This document shows positions 41,244-49,629 of a DNA stretch of 54,540 bases, in pieces (the stretch's first letter is position 1; the number at the start of each line of letters is the position of its first letter). The notes beneath the pieces are model-generated. The model did no database searches, was not told the origin of the DNA, and saw nothing but the letters and a program-made list of their open reading frames with translations. This DNA is from Bradyrhizobium lablabi. GTDB taxonomy: Bacteria; Pseudomonadota; Alphaproteobacteria; Rhizobiales; Xanthobacteraceae. Both the position numbers and the translations under genes were made by a program. The stretch is from assembly GCF_001440475.1 (NCBI RefSeq), contig NZ_LLYB01000060.1, forward strand, positions 202,283-256,822, read 5' to 3'.

Positions 41244-43460
41244 TCAGCCCCACAGACCGAGTGCGTGAATGAGGCGCATCACCGCGATCAGCAAATGCCC
41301 GTCGCGCAATCGGTGGAGATTGCGCTTCACCTGTTTCAAAGGGACATAATCGTAAGACGCGCCTGCCGCCGTCTCGGACAGGCGGACGATGAATGGGTAC
41401 ACCCGTTCCGGCGTGATGCCGGCGCTCGGAAAGTAGGCGGCGCCGAGCGGTGTGATGGCGCCGGCCGAGACGCCGAACTGGGCTGCGAGCACTGATTTTG
41501 CCTGGTCCAACGTCTCGATTTGCCGATCGAGCCGCCACGCCGGTGCGGTCAAAATCCGGGCGTCGCCCTCATGAATCTGCGGCACCGGCAAATGGCGCGT
41601 CTCAAGTCCGATCAGCACCTCTTCGGCATGGATGACGGGCAAGCCTATGATCGTGTTGCAGCTTCGCTCGCGCGGCAGCACGAACTCCAGTTCCTGCTCC
41701 GCCAACGTTTTTGTTCGCCCCTCTTCCTCCGTTTGGTCGGCGAAAACCGATCGAACCAGCCGCAGATATCCGCTTCCCTTGTCGACCCGCACATAGGGCG
41801 AAGAGGCCGGCCGCGCCAGCAGATCGTCGAGGTCGGCGCGTCGCAGCCAGACGGGTGCCTCCGCCACCGGCAGCACGATCTCCTCTCCGATGAACGGGTC
41901 CGGTCGAATGCCGAGCTTGTCCATCAGCGTATAGAGATTCATTTCCAGCCGCGCTTCAGGCAGCGCACCCACATGGGCCGCGCGGAGAAGGTCCTGGGCG
42001 TCGAACTCACGCAACTCCCCCGCCGTGCTGAAGCCCGACAAGGTCGTTGATAGCGATTGATGCGGCAGCGGTGTGAGAGTTTCGACGAACAGCGATGTGA
42101 CAACTTCGTCGATGCCGCCTGGCGACGGGTAATAGGTCAGACCGGTATCGACGCTGCCGAGCGTTTCCGCTGAAATCATCGCTCGCTCCGCGATGATCCT
42201 GCCGATGGCTTCGGGAGCAGCGTCCTGCTGCACCATCCCGGCCAGAGGCTCGATCAGATAGCCGCCCCATTTGCTGCCGTCGATCATGGCGGGGCCGCGC
42301 GGCACGGCGCAGGTGATTGGACGCGGATAGCCGTAGCGCGCCGCCACACGCAGCCGCTCTCGCTCGCGCCGCCATGGGATGAGATCGCAGACCGGATTGG
42401 GCCGCTTGACGAGATCGTAAACCTGCCCGCTTGCGCTCGACGTGTCGCGCATCGCGGCCATGGTCAGGAATGAGGGGCGCGATTGCGACGCGCGGCGTTC
42501 GCCGAGCCGCACGCTAGCTCCCCTCGCCACGCGCTGGGTGACGGCGACAAAGTTGGTCGGTGGCCAGCCGAGCTGATTGCCGCTTTCGTCAAGAAGCCGA
42601 AACTTGCCCTCGAAGCGATTCCTGACGATCCAGGGATTCCAATACGGCTCTGCGCAGAGCAGGCGGCCGCCCGCCGCGTTGAGTTCCTCTATGAACTCGT
42701 CTGCCGTGAAGTAGCTGTATTCCTCCAGCAGCTCGACGTCCCAATCACGGTGATAATCCTTGCGCAGCACGAACTCGGTCGCCCATTTGTGCGACAGGCG
42801 GAACAGCCGCGTTCCAGCCACGTGCGCATCGAGCTCTTCGAGAAAGAATCCGGGACCGTTGGCTTTGTCCAGCGGCCGCGCTGTGTTCGCGAACCTCACC
42901 AGCAGGTCCGCGTCGGACAAATCGGCGATCGCGTCGCCCCGGCTCGGCTGGTCGGGGATTTCCAGCAGGACATAGGCATCGCGCGGAGGACTGACGAAGT
43001 CCCGCAGCACGAAGACGCCATTGTCCCGCAGGCATGCCAGATGGCTGGCGATGGCTCGCCGCACCGCGGCGCGACTGTAGCCGTTGAAAGTGTAGACGTG
43101 ATGCAGCGTGGACGAACTGAGGATGCCGTCGAGCGGATCGGCTGCGAAGACAGGCTCGGCAGCGTCGCCGACGATGAAGCGCAGGTTCGGCAGGCGATAC
43201 TTCTCCGTCGCAAATCGCACGGATTCCGGATTGATGTCGACGCCGATCACCTCGATGTCCGGGTTGAGGAGCGCAAGCTGGTGAGTGCCGGAGCCTGATC
43301 CGCAGCCCATGTCGGCGATGCGCGCGCCGGGATCGAGCAGGAAATGCGCCCCGACAAAGGCCAGCTTCTGGCTCATCGTCCGGTCCATGCCGGCGAAATA
43401 TGCTTCATAGGCGCCAGCCGTGCCGCGATGCTGGGCATCGTAGGAAGAGGGTGCAGACAT
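41244..43460 (-). CDS. methyltransferase fused to a Nudix-like domain and a C-terminal extension (NrtR cluster)
   Basis: A 738-residue protein. The N-terminal half is a class I methyltransferase: ARIADMGCGSGSGTHQLALL (about 46-65), VIGVDINPESV and GILSSSTLHHVYTF. From about 385 there is a Nudix-like segment (WGGYLIEPLAGMVQQDAAPEAIGRIIAERAMIS, then TYYPSPGGIDEVVTSLFVET). The latter is characteristic of ADP-ribose pyrophosphatases, but the Nudix box Glu pattern (RExxEE) is only partly present. The C-terminal 200 residues are not recognised. The gene follows the NrtR-type regulator by 11 bases on the same strand and is surely co-transcribed. It may act on an NAD- or ADP-ribose-derived compound; that is inference from context. 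Confidence 0.8.
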   Translation of the reverse strand: MSAPSSYDAQHRGTAGAYEAYFAGMDRTMSQKLAFVGAHFLLDPGARIADMGCGSGSGTHQLALLNPDIEVIGVDINPESVRFATEKYRLPNLRFIVGDAAEPVFAADPLDGILSSSTLHHVYTFNGYSRAAVRRAIASHLACLRDNGVFVLRDFVSPPRDAYVLLEIPDQPSRGDAIADLSDADLLVRFANTARPLDKANGPGFFLEELDAHVAGTRLFRLSHKWATEFVLRKDYHRDWDVELLEEYSYFTADEFIEELNAAGGRLLCAEPYWNPWIVRNRFEGKFRLLDESGNQLGWPPTNFVAVTQRVARGASVRLGERRASQSRPSFLTMAAMRDTSSASGQVYDLVKRPNPVCDLIPWRRERERLRVAARYGYPRPITCAVPRGPAMIDGSKWGGYLIEPLAGMVQQDAAPEAIGRIIAERAMISAETLGSVDTGLTYYPSPGGIDEVVTSLFVETLTPLPHQSLSTTLSGFSTAGELREFDAQDLLRAAHVGALPEARLEMNLYTLMDKLGIRPDPFIGEEIVLPVAEAPVWLRRADLDDLLARPASSPYVRVDKGSGYLRLVRSVFADQTEEEGRTKTLAEQELEFVLPRERSCNTIIGLPVIHAEEVLIGLETRHLPVPQIHEGDARILTAPAWRLDRQIETLDQAKSVLAAQFGVSAGAITPLGAAYFPSAGITPERVYPFIVRLSETAAGASYDYVPLKQVKRNLHRLRDGHLLIAVMRLIHALGLWG

Positions 43461-43471
43461 CGGCTGGGCCT

Positions 43472-44155
43472 TCAGATGGTTCGGTCGAAAAAGATAGTGC
43501 CGCGCCCACGCTTGATTCGGTAGAGCTGCGCCGGCCGGTTGCTTGCGGGGCGCTTTTCGCCGGTCACCGGCTCCAGAAACGCCGCCTCTGCCATCCGCTT
43601 GCGAAAGGCAGACTTGTCCATCTGCCGCCCGAGGATCTGCTCATAGACCTTTTGCAGATCGGGCAGCGTGAATTTGGGCGGCAGCAAATGGGCAGGCAGT
43701 GAAGTGTATTCCACCTTGCTGCGCAGCCGCGACACTGCGGCCGCAACAATCCTCGCATGGTCGAAAGCCAGTGGCGTCTCCACCTGCTTGCCCTTGATCT
43801 GCCACCACGCAACCTCCTCTGCGTTGGCGCCTTCCTTGAGCACCATGGCATCGGACGCGACCAGCGCAAAATAGGCGAAGGTGGCCGTCCAGCCGCGCGG
43901 ATCGCGCTGCCCATCGCCGAAGGCCTGCAGCTGCTCCATGAAAGGCGTGCGGACTCCGGTTTTCGCATGCAGCACGCGCCGCGCTGCCGCGTCGAGATCG
44001 GCATCCTCCTCGGGATGGATATAGCCGCCGGGCAGCGCCCACGATCCGGCGAACGGCTCGGCGCCGCGCCGCATCAGCAGCACCTGCAGGTGCCCTTCGC
44101 GCAGGGTCAGGATGACGACGTCGATCGTCACGAGCGGCGATAGAAATTCGGCCAT
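43472..44155 (-). CDS. nrtR: NrtR-type Nudix-related transcriptional regulator
   Basis: A 227-residue protein. The N-terminal Nudix fold (about 10-140) has GSWALPGGYIHPEEDADLDAAARRVLHAKTG, with the Nudix box altered so that hydrolysis is unlikely. A winged-helix DNA-binding domain follows (about 150-227, LPDLQKVYEQILGRQMDKSAFRKRM). This is the NrtR architecture, in which NAD-related ligands such as ADP-ribose release the DNA. The C-terminal RPAQLYRIKRG stretch is typical. The ATG at 44155 has GAGGA at four bases; a TTG at 44170 is an alternative. It is divergent from the SPFH-NAD kinase pair, and two palindromes in the shared region fit its operator. Confidence 0.88.
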   Translation of the reverse strand: MAEFLSPLVTIDVVILTLREGHLQVLLMRRGAEPFAGSWALPGGYIHPEEDADLDAAARRVLHAKTGVRTPFMEQLQAFGDGQRDPRGWTATFAYFALVASDAMVLKEGANAEEVAWWQIKGKQVETPLAFDHARIVAAAVSRLRSKVEYTSLPAHLLPPKFTLPDLQKVYEQILGRQMDKSAFRKRMAEAAFLEPVTGEKRPASNRPAQLYRIKRGRGTIFFDRTI

Positions 44156-44182
44156 GCGTCCTCGGCTCAACTAACATTTTGA

Positions 44183-44211
44183 AATCTATCGGAATTCCTA
44201 CTTAGATGCAA
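44183..44211 (-). promoter_or_regulatory. putative promoter of the nrtR-methyltransferase operon
   Basis: On the minus strand TTGCAT (44211-44206), a 17-base spacer, then TAGATT (44188-44183). The spacing is canonical for the primary sigma factor. The -35 lies within the palindrome at 44202-44222. Confidence 0.55.
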
Positions 44212-44222
44212 TCGACATCTAA
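44202..44222. promoter_or_regulatory. perfect 21-bp palindrome, candidate NrtR operator 1
   Basis: TTAGATG (44202-44208), seven-base spacer CAATCGA, and CATCTAA (44216-44222) are exact complements. It covers the -35 of the nrtR promoter. The 21-bp dimension is what I recall for NrtR sites in other groups; the exact consensus in this lineage is not known to me. Confidence 0.65.
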
Positions 44223-44256
44223 CTTAGTTGACAAATGAAACTAAGTGGCCCATATT
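44222..44256 (+). promoter_or_regulatory. promoter of the SPFH-NAD kinase operon with overlapping palindrome (operator 2)
   Basis: TTGACA (44228-44233) followed by 17 bases and CATATT (44251-44256) is a near-consensus promoter. A perfect inverted repeat, ACTTAGTT (44222-44229) and AACTAAGT (44239-44246), overlaps its -35 and spacer, so binding would block polymerase. A good RBS (AGAGGAG) follows before the ATG 44287. Confidence 0.65.
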
Positions 44257-44286
44257 TCTCGCAAGAGACTGACAGAGGAGAATGCG

Positions 44287-45306
44287 ATGTTTGGTCTGCG
44301 TTTCATCAAGGCCCAGCCCACCGACTACGTCATCCAGTTCCGCAATGGCAGGCCGTTGCGCGAGGGTGCCGGGCTTTCGATGTTCTATTTCGCGCCGACC
44401 AGTTCGCTGGTGGTGATTCCGACCGCCAGCGTGAACGAGCCCTTCATGTTCGAAGAGGTGACCGCCGACTATCAGGATGTCACCATCCAGGGGCAGGTGA
44501 CCTACCGGATCGCCGATCCGCGACGCACCGCTGCGCTGCTGAACTTCGCTCTCAATGCCAAAGGACGCTACGCGTCCGATGACCCCGAGAAGCTGTCCCA
44601 GCGCCTGATCAATCAGGTTCAGGTCGCCATGCGCGCCAAGATCCAGGCGACGCCATTGAAAGATGTGCTTGGCGCGGGCGAAGGCCTGGTCGCCGAAGTC
44701 AGGACGAATTTGCAAGAGGCGCAGACGGTCGCGGCGCTCGGCCTCGAGGTGCTGGGCCTGTCTGTGCTGGCGATCAAGCCCAAGCCGGAAACGGCGCGCG
44801 CGCTGGAGGCGGAAGCGCGCGAGGCGTTGCTGCGGCGGGCCGATGAAGCGATCTATGCGCGCCGCAATGCGGCGGTCGAGCAGGAGCGCGCCATCAAGGA
44901 GAATGAGCTCAACACGGAGGTCGCCGTCGAGAACAAGAAGCGCCAGATCAAGGAAGCGCAGATGGACGCCGACCGTGCTCTCCGTGAACGGCGACGGCAG
45001 ATCGAGCAGGAAGAGATCACCGGGAAGATCAGCCTGGAGGAACGCAATGGCGAACTCGTCGGGCTCGCGACCGCCAACGCGCGCCAGGAAGCCGACGCCA
45101 AGGCCTACGGCATCGATGCCATGATGAAGGCCTTCGCTGCCAGCGATGCCAAGGTCCTGCAGGCGCTGGCCAGCGTCGGGATGCAGCCCGGGCAGTTGCT
45201 TGCGCTCGCCTTCCGCGATCTTGCCGACAATGCCGCAAAGATCGGCCAGCTCAACGTATCGCCCGACCTGCTGCGCGAGATCATGGGCGCGAAAGGAGCG
45301 AAATAG
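44287..45306 (+). CDS. SPFH/Band-7 domain protein (NrtR cluster)
   Basis: A 339-residue protein of the SPFH (stomatin/flotillin) superfamily. The SPFH domain (about residues 10-180) includes TADYQDVTIQGQVTYRIADPRRTA and AGEGLVAEVRTNLQEAQTVAALGLEVLGLSVLAIKPKPETARALEAEAREALL. An alanine/glutamate-rich coiled coil follows (about 180-265, AVEQERAIKENELNTEVAVENKKRQIKEAQMDA). No clear transmembrane helix is seen, so it may be cytosolic or peripherally attached. Such proteins build large rings or cages on membranes. Its gene ends two bases before the NAD-kinase-like gene, so the pair is probably a functional unit. AGAGGAG precedes the ATG 44287 at six bases; a GTG at 44245 is unlikely. Confidence 0.87.
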   Translation: MFGLRFIKAQPTDYVIQFRNGRPLREGAGLSMFYFAPTSSLVVIPTASVNEPFMFEEVTADYQDVTIQGQVTYRIADPRRTAALLNFALNAKGRYASDDPEKLSQRLINQVQVAMRAKIQATPLKDVLGAGEGLVAEVRTNLQEAQTVAALGLEVLGLSVLAIKPKPETARALEAEAREALLRRADEAIYARRNAAVEQERAIKENELNTEVAVENKKRQIKEAQMDADRALRERRRQIEQEEITGKISLEERNGELVGLATANARQEADAKAYGIDAMMKAFAASDAKVLQALASVGMQPGQLLALAFRDLADNAAKIGQLNVSPDLLREIMGAKGAK

Positions 45307-45308
45307 CC

Positions 45309-46247
45309 ATGACCGGGGCGTCCGACAGAAAGATCGTCCTCATCGTGCGGCCGACGCGCCTCGACGATCTCGTCACGCGCTTCAATACGGTGCAGCAGGC
45401 GCAGTTCTACGTGGAGCATCTCGGCGCCGACTTTTCCGATTACCTGATCGAGCACAAGCACTACCGTGCGGCGGTCCATCGTGCCGAGGACGTGCTGCGC
45501 GGATTCGGCCGGGTGCAGCGCCTGGAGCGCCGCTATGTGCCGAACTTCGTGTTCGGCGCGGATGACGGCGTGGTCGTGCTGGGCCAGGATGGCCTGGTCG
45601 CCAACACGCTCAAATATCTCGATGGTCAGCGCGTCGTCGCCATCAATCCGGACCCGGCGCGCTGGAACGGCGTGCTCCTGCCCTTCACCATCAATGATCT
45701 GCCGCGCATCATGGAAGAGGAGACGAAGAGCCAGCGCCCGGTCAAACTGGTGACGATGGCCAAAGCGACGCTCAACACCGGACAGACCCTGCATGCCGTG
45801 AACGATTTCTTCATCGGCCAGCGCTCCCACGTTTCGGCGCGCTATCGGATCTCCGTCGACGGACAGGAGGAGCGGCAATCGTCAAGCGGCATCATCGTCT
45901 CCACCGGTCTCGGGTCGACCGGCTGGCTCAAGAGCGTCTATGCCGGCTGGGCCACGGCGACGCGTTGCCTGCTGGGCGGCGAGGTGGTGCCGGTCGGCGA
46001 TGGCTCGTTCCCGTGGGATGCCCGCTACCTGCACTATTTCGTGCGCGAACCCTATCCGAGCCGCACCACACAGGCCGACCTCGTGATGGGCAAGATCGCC
46101 GAGGGCGGGCGAATGCGTGTGACTTCAGAGATGCCGGACAACGGCGTCGTGTTCAGCGACGGCATCGAAGCGGACTGCCTGGAGTTCAATAGCGGGACAG
46201 AGGCGACGATTGGCGTCGCGGAGAAGCAGGGCATCCTGGTGATGTGA
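45309..46247 (+). CDS. NAD kinase-fold protein (NrtR cluster)
   Basis: A 312-residue protein with the ATP-NAD kinase fold in altered form. The dinucleotide-binding GGDGT motif reads VVLGQDGLVANTLKYL (about 89-104). AINPDPARWNGVLLPF corresponds to the substrate loop. NDFFIGQRSHVSARYRI and SSGIIVSTGLGSTGW correspond to the NE and GSTAY motifs of NAD kinases, the latter as GSTGW. It is long by about 20 residues for a typical NAD kinase. It might phosphorylate NAD or a related nucleotide, or only bind it. It overlaps nothing but follows the SPFH stop by two bases with GGAGCG ahead, hence operon partner of the SPFH protein. Confidence 0.82.
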   Translation: MTGASDRKIVLIVRPTRLDDLVTRFNTVQQAQFYVEHLGADFSDYLIEHKHYRAAVHRAEDVLRGFGRVQRLERRYVPNFVFGADDGVVVLGQDGLVANTLKYLDGQRVVAINPDPARWNGVLLPFTINDLPRIMEEETKSQRPVKLVTMAKATLNTGQTLHAVNDFFIGQRSHVSARYRISVDGQEERQSSSGIIVSTGLGSTGWLKSVYAGWATATRCLLGGEVVPVGDGSFPWDARYLHYFVREPYPSRTTQADLVMGKIAEGGRMRVTSEMPDNGVVFSDGIEADCLEFNSGTEATIGVAEKQGILVM

Positions 46248-46364
46248 CATGCACGACAGCGAATGCCTTGCTTGCGAGACGGCGATCTTGCGGACGAGGA
46301 GCAAGCTGCAATCGTCACTCCTTCATAGCCGAGCTGGTTAGGGGCGGCTCAGCGGCGCACGATC

Positions 46365-47273
46365 CTAATCCTTGTCCGCCACCCGCCTCAGCTTGAAATG
46401 CCCGAACGCCGTTGCGATCGGCTTTGCGGGGTCGTCCTGCCAGGCCTGTGCCTGGAAGGCCACGATGCGCAGGCCTTGCTTGACGATCGAGACATTTGCA
46501 AAACTGTCCAGCGCGCGTCCCGAACGCAGATAGTTGATGGTCAGGCCGATCGGCTTGGGCGGCGTTGCAATGCCGAGTTCGCGCGCCACACCGACGATCG
46601 CCGTCGTCTCCAGAAAGGCGCCGGTGATGCCGCCGTGGATGGCCGGCAGCACGGGATTGCCGATGATCTTCGGCGAGAACGGCATGTGCAGCACGCCGTC
46701 CTCAGTGAGATGCATGCCGAGGCAGCGGGCGAACGGGCTCTTGGCGAACGGTCCTGCCTCGTCTTCAGGCGCGTCGAGGGCCGGCACCCCATACGCTTCC
46801 CTGTTCTGCAGCATGTTGGTGCGGTTGGCGCCGATCATGAAGCAGGCGGCGGCGGTTGCGACCGGGTCCTGCTCGGTTTCCTGATAGGCGGTCGCGCGCA
46901 CGAAGGCGATCGAACGCGTGACGTGATAGCAGATCGAATGCGCCTTGATGTCGAGACCGGGTTTGGCGGGCTTCTGGTAATCGATGCGCAGGTCGAGCGT
47001 CGCGATCGCGCGGCTGCCGTCGAGCGCCAGCTGAACGGCCATGCCGCAGCTTTCGTCGAGCATGGCGGTGACCACGCCGCCGTGGATCACGCCGGACTCC
47101 GTGTCGCCGGCGAAGACGGATTGGTAGGGCAGGCTGGACCAGGCTTCGCCGCGTTCGGCGCGATCGATGCGAAGTCCGCTGGCGCGGCCATAGGTAGACC
47201 GGCGTTCCGCGATCGCTTTCGCGAGTTGTTCGAACGGCAGCGATTGCCCGTCATACGTCGAGATTTCAGACAT
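46365..47273 (-). CDS. double hot-dog thioesterase (PaaI-like, tandem domains)
   Basis: A 302-residue protein with two hot-dog domains. The first (about 35-150) holds VIHGGVVTAMLDESCGMAVQLAL, the second (about 190-290) holds AIHGGITGAFLETTAIVGVAREL. Both repeat the HGG-helix pattern of PaaI/YbgC-type acyl-CoA thioesterases, with the catalytic acid in the DE and ET positions. Each half ends with strands such as RAIATLDLRIDYQKPAKPGLDI and KPIGLTINYLRSGRA. It probably hydrolyses acyl- or aryl-CoA. No pathway genes lie next to it. Confidence 0.88.
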   Translation of the reverse strand: MSEISTYDGQSLPFEQLAKAIAERRSTYGRASGLRIDRAERGEAWSSLPYQSVFAGDTESGVIHGGVVTAMLDESCGMAVQLALDGSRAIATLDLRIDYQKPAKPGLDIKAHSICYHVTRSIAFVRATAYQETEQDPVATAAACFMIGANRTNMLQNREAYGVPALDAPEDEAGPFAKSPFARCLGMHLTEDGVLHMPFSPKIIGNPVLPAIHGGITGAFLETTAIVGVARELGIATPPKPIGLTINYLRSGRALDSFANVSIVKQGLRIVAFQAQAWQDDPAKPIATAFGHFKLRRVADKD

Positions 47274-48136
47274 GCCGGCAGTTTAGCACGCCGCCGCGAT
47301 CAATGGGGCAGCAATGCGCGCGAAGTGCCCGTATCGACGGAGGTGGTAAATCTGCTGGGAGGGGCGCCATCGCCAGGTGGCGGTGCCGGATGGCCAGATC
47401 GGCGCCTACGCGGACGAGCTTCGCGAACAAATGGACAAAGGTCTACTTCGCTTCACGCCGATTGATTGGTCGGCAGAGCTGCCTTGGCTGTATCGCGACG
47501 CGCTACTGTCGCTTGGCCCCGGGGCGGCCTCGACGCTCGTTCGATGCACTCAATGTCTTCTCGTAATTTCTGCAGCTCGAAATACGCTTTGATGAAGTCG
47601 CAGTTTGCAGAACTGGCTGCAGCGGGACGTTTGCTCATTTAAATTGCTCCGTTCTCTCAAAAAAACCTAAGGATGTCGCGCATGCGCTCGAAAAATGGAG
47701 CGCGCGGACTCGTCTAAGTCAAAACCGTGTGGCCCCCAGACGAGTCCGCCAACCACCGCGCCGCTTTGGTTGCCCCCATCGCGCACACTTGCTGATGTTT
47801 GCCGCAGAGTCTGTAGCGCGGCGAACACAACAACATTGAACTCGCGAATGTGGTAATGGAGTTACTTTCGGTGTGCGCTGTTGGACCGCGCACTTTCAAA
47901 TCTTCTCGTCCCCGTCCTGGCAAAGCGATGCCGCGCAATATCGGCGATCGATCCGAAGCGGATGCCTTCGCGATCAATGCCAGGGATGTGGAGCCATACG
48001 CATGATGCGCCAGCGTCAGCGGAGGTGGTCGTCGGTCCGAAAATCTGCCTCTATTGGGGCGAGACGGCCCGCATTTTGCCTGCAGAGCCGTTGCGGCCTT
48101 GGCGGGCCTGAAGCATTTACGTGGGAGAGTGGCGAT
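47274..48136. other. intergenic region with possible small gene(s)
   Basis: About 860 bp between the thioesterase and the amidohydrolase. One small minus-strand frame (47453-47638) has a fair RBS. An overlapping plus-strand frame (47377-47592) reads well in places (ELREQMDKGLLRFTPIDWSAELPWLYRDALLSLGP) and may be a remnant of another gene. The segment 47640-47870 shows nothing recognisable. Confidence 0.45.
47453..47638 (-). CDS. possible small protein, 61 aa
   Basis: The frame starts MSKRPAAASSANCDFIKAYFELQKLREDIECIERASRP and then becomes Arg/Ala-rich. GGAG precedes the ATG 47638 at nine bases. The first 35 residues look like a helical protein; the tail does not. An overlapping frame on the other strand competes with it, and I cannot decide between them on sequence alone. 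No known family. Confidence 0.35.
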   Translation of the reverse strand: MSKRPAAASSANCDFIKAYFELQKLREDIECIERASRPPRGQATVARRDTAKAALPTNQSA

Positions 48137-49627
48137 ATGGGTGGCTTGGTGATCAGCGGCGGCCGGGTGGTGGATCCCGCCAGCGGGATGGACGCCATTG
48201 GCGATGTGGCGGTGCTGGATGGTCGGATCTCCGCTGTTGGCACCGGGCTCGGCAGCGCCGAGCGGGTGATCGACGCGACCGGCCTGGTTGTGGCGCCCGG
48301 CTTCATCGACCTGCACGCGCACGGCCAGTCGATTCCGGCCGACCGAATGCAGGCGTTCGACGGGGTGACGACGACGCTCGACCTTGAGGCGGGCGTGTTG
48401 CCGGTCGCGTCCTGGTATCGGCGCCAGGCCGATAAGGGACGCGTGCTGAACTACGGCGCCGCCGCCAACTGGGCGTTCGCGCGCATCGGCGCGATGACCG
48501 GCTCCAACACGGAAAGCTCGCTGGAGGCGTTCGGCAATGCCATGCGCGATCGCCGCTGGATCGACAACGTGGCCAGCGATACGGAGGTGGCCGGCATCCT
48601 CGACCGCCTGGCGATTGGCCTGAACGAGGGCGGCATCGGCATCGGCATCCTCAATGCCTATGCTCCGGGCGCCGGCGTGCAGGAGTTGACCGCGGTGTGC
48701 CAACTGGCGGCGGCGCATGATGTCGCAACCTTCACCCACATCGCCTACATGTCCCGGATCGATCCGGAAAGCGCTGCGGAAGCCTATATCCGCCTGATCG
48801 GCTATGCCGGCGCCACCGGCGCGCACATGCACATCTGCCACTTCAACTCTTCCAGCAAGACCGACGTCGAGCGTTGCGCCGTGCTGGTGGCCAAGGCGCA
48901 GGCGCAGGGCCTGCCGATCACGGTGGAGGCCTATCCATACGGCACCGGTTCGACGGTGCTGGCAGCGGCGTTCTTCAGCGACCCCGAATTCGTGGAGCGC
49001 AACGGCACCGGCTACGATTCGGTGCAGCGGGTGACCGACGGGCGGCGCTTCCGCGATCGCAAGGAATTGCTGGCGGCGCAGGCGGAGGAGCCCTCCACGC
49101 TGGTGCTGTGGCATATCCTGGATACCGAGAACAATCCGCACCATCGCGATCTCCTGGATATTTCGGTGCTGTATCCCGGCGGCGCGATCGCGTCCGACGC
49201 GATGCCCTGGACGCTGTCGGACGGCAGCGTCTACACCGGCGACGCCTGGCCGCTGCCAAAGGACGCCACCTCGCATCCGCGCTCGGCGGGCTGCTTCACC
49301 CGCTTCATCCGCGAGTGGGTGCGCGAGCGCCGGGCGGTGTCGCTGCTCGAGGGCATCCGCAAATGCGCGCTGATCCCGGCGGAGATCCTGTCCCGCAGCA
49401 CGCCCGCGATGCGCGCCAAGGGAAGGCTGCAGCCGGGCGCCGATGCAGACATTGTCGTGTTCGATTTCGATGATCTGACCGACCGCGCGACGTTCTCGGC
49501 GATGAACCGCCCGTCGGAAGGCGTGCGGCATCTGGTGGTCAGTGGCCAGCCGCTGATATCAGATGGTGTGCTGGATGTGGCGGCAAGGCCCGGCCGGCCA
49601 GTGCGCCGGCCTGTGGTCGAGATCTGA
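48137..49627 (+). CDS. D-aminoacylase-like amidohydrolase (N-acyl-D-amino-acid deacylase family)
   Basis: A 496-residue metal-dependent amidohydrolase. The first metal motif is PGFIDLHAHGQ (HxH, about residues 56-60). Further ligands sit in HMHICHFNSSSK and the catalytic Asp in GAIASDAMPW. The N- and C-terminal beta sandwich is seen in VISGGRVVDPASGMDAIGDVAVLDGRI and in RLQPGADADIVVFDFDDL, typical of D-aminoacylase and dihydroorotase-type folds. It probably releases acyl groups from N-acyl D-amino acids or hydrolyses a related amide. ATG 48137 has GGGAG ahead; a frame back to 47873 has no family similarity. The stop lies two bases before the GTP-binding gene, so they form an operon. Confidence 0.87.
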   Translation: MGGLVISGGRVVDPASGMDAIGDVAVLDGRISAVGTGLGSAERVIDATGLVVAPGFIDLHAHGQSIPADRMQAFDGVTTTLDLEAGVLPVASWYRRQADKGRVLNYGAAANWAFARIGAMTGSNTESSLEAFGNAMRDRRWIDNVASDTEVAGILDRLAIGLNEGGIGIGILNAYAPGAGVQELTAVCQLAAAHDVATFTHIAYMSRIDPESAAEAYIRLIGYAGATGAHMHICHFNSSSKTDVERCAVLVAKAQAQGLPITVEAYPYGTGSTVLAAAFFSDPEFVERNGTGYDSVQRVTDGRRFRDRKELLAAQAEEPSTLVLWHILDTENNPHHRDLLDISVLYPGGAIASDAMPWTLSDGSVYTGDAWPLPKDATSHPRSAGCFTRFIREWVRERRAVSLLEGIRKCALIPAEILSRSTPAMRAKGRLQPGADADIVVFDFDDLTDRATFSAMNRPSEGVRHLVVSGQPLISDGVLDVAARPGRPVRRPVVEI

Positions 49628-49629
49628 TC

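Noticed and set aside
47714..49531. Long minus-strand frame opposite the amidohydrolase (605 codons)
   Set aside because: Shadow of the plus-strand amidohydrolase; His/Arg/Gln-rich translation with no motif.
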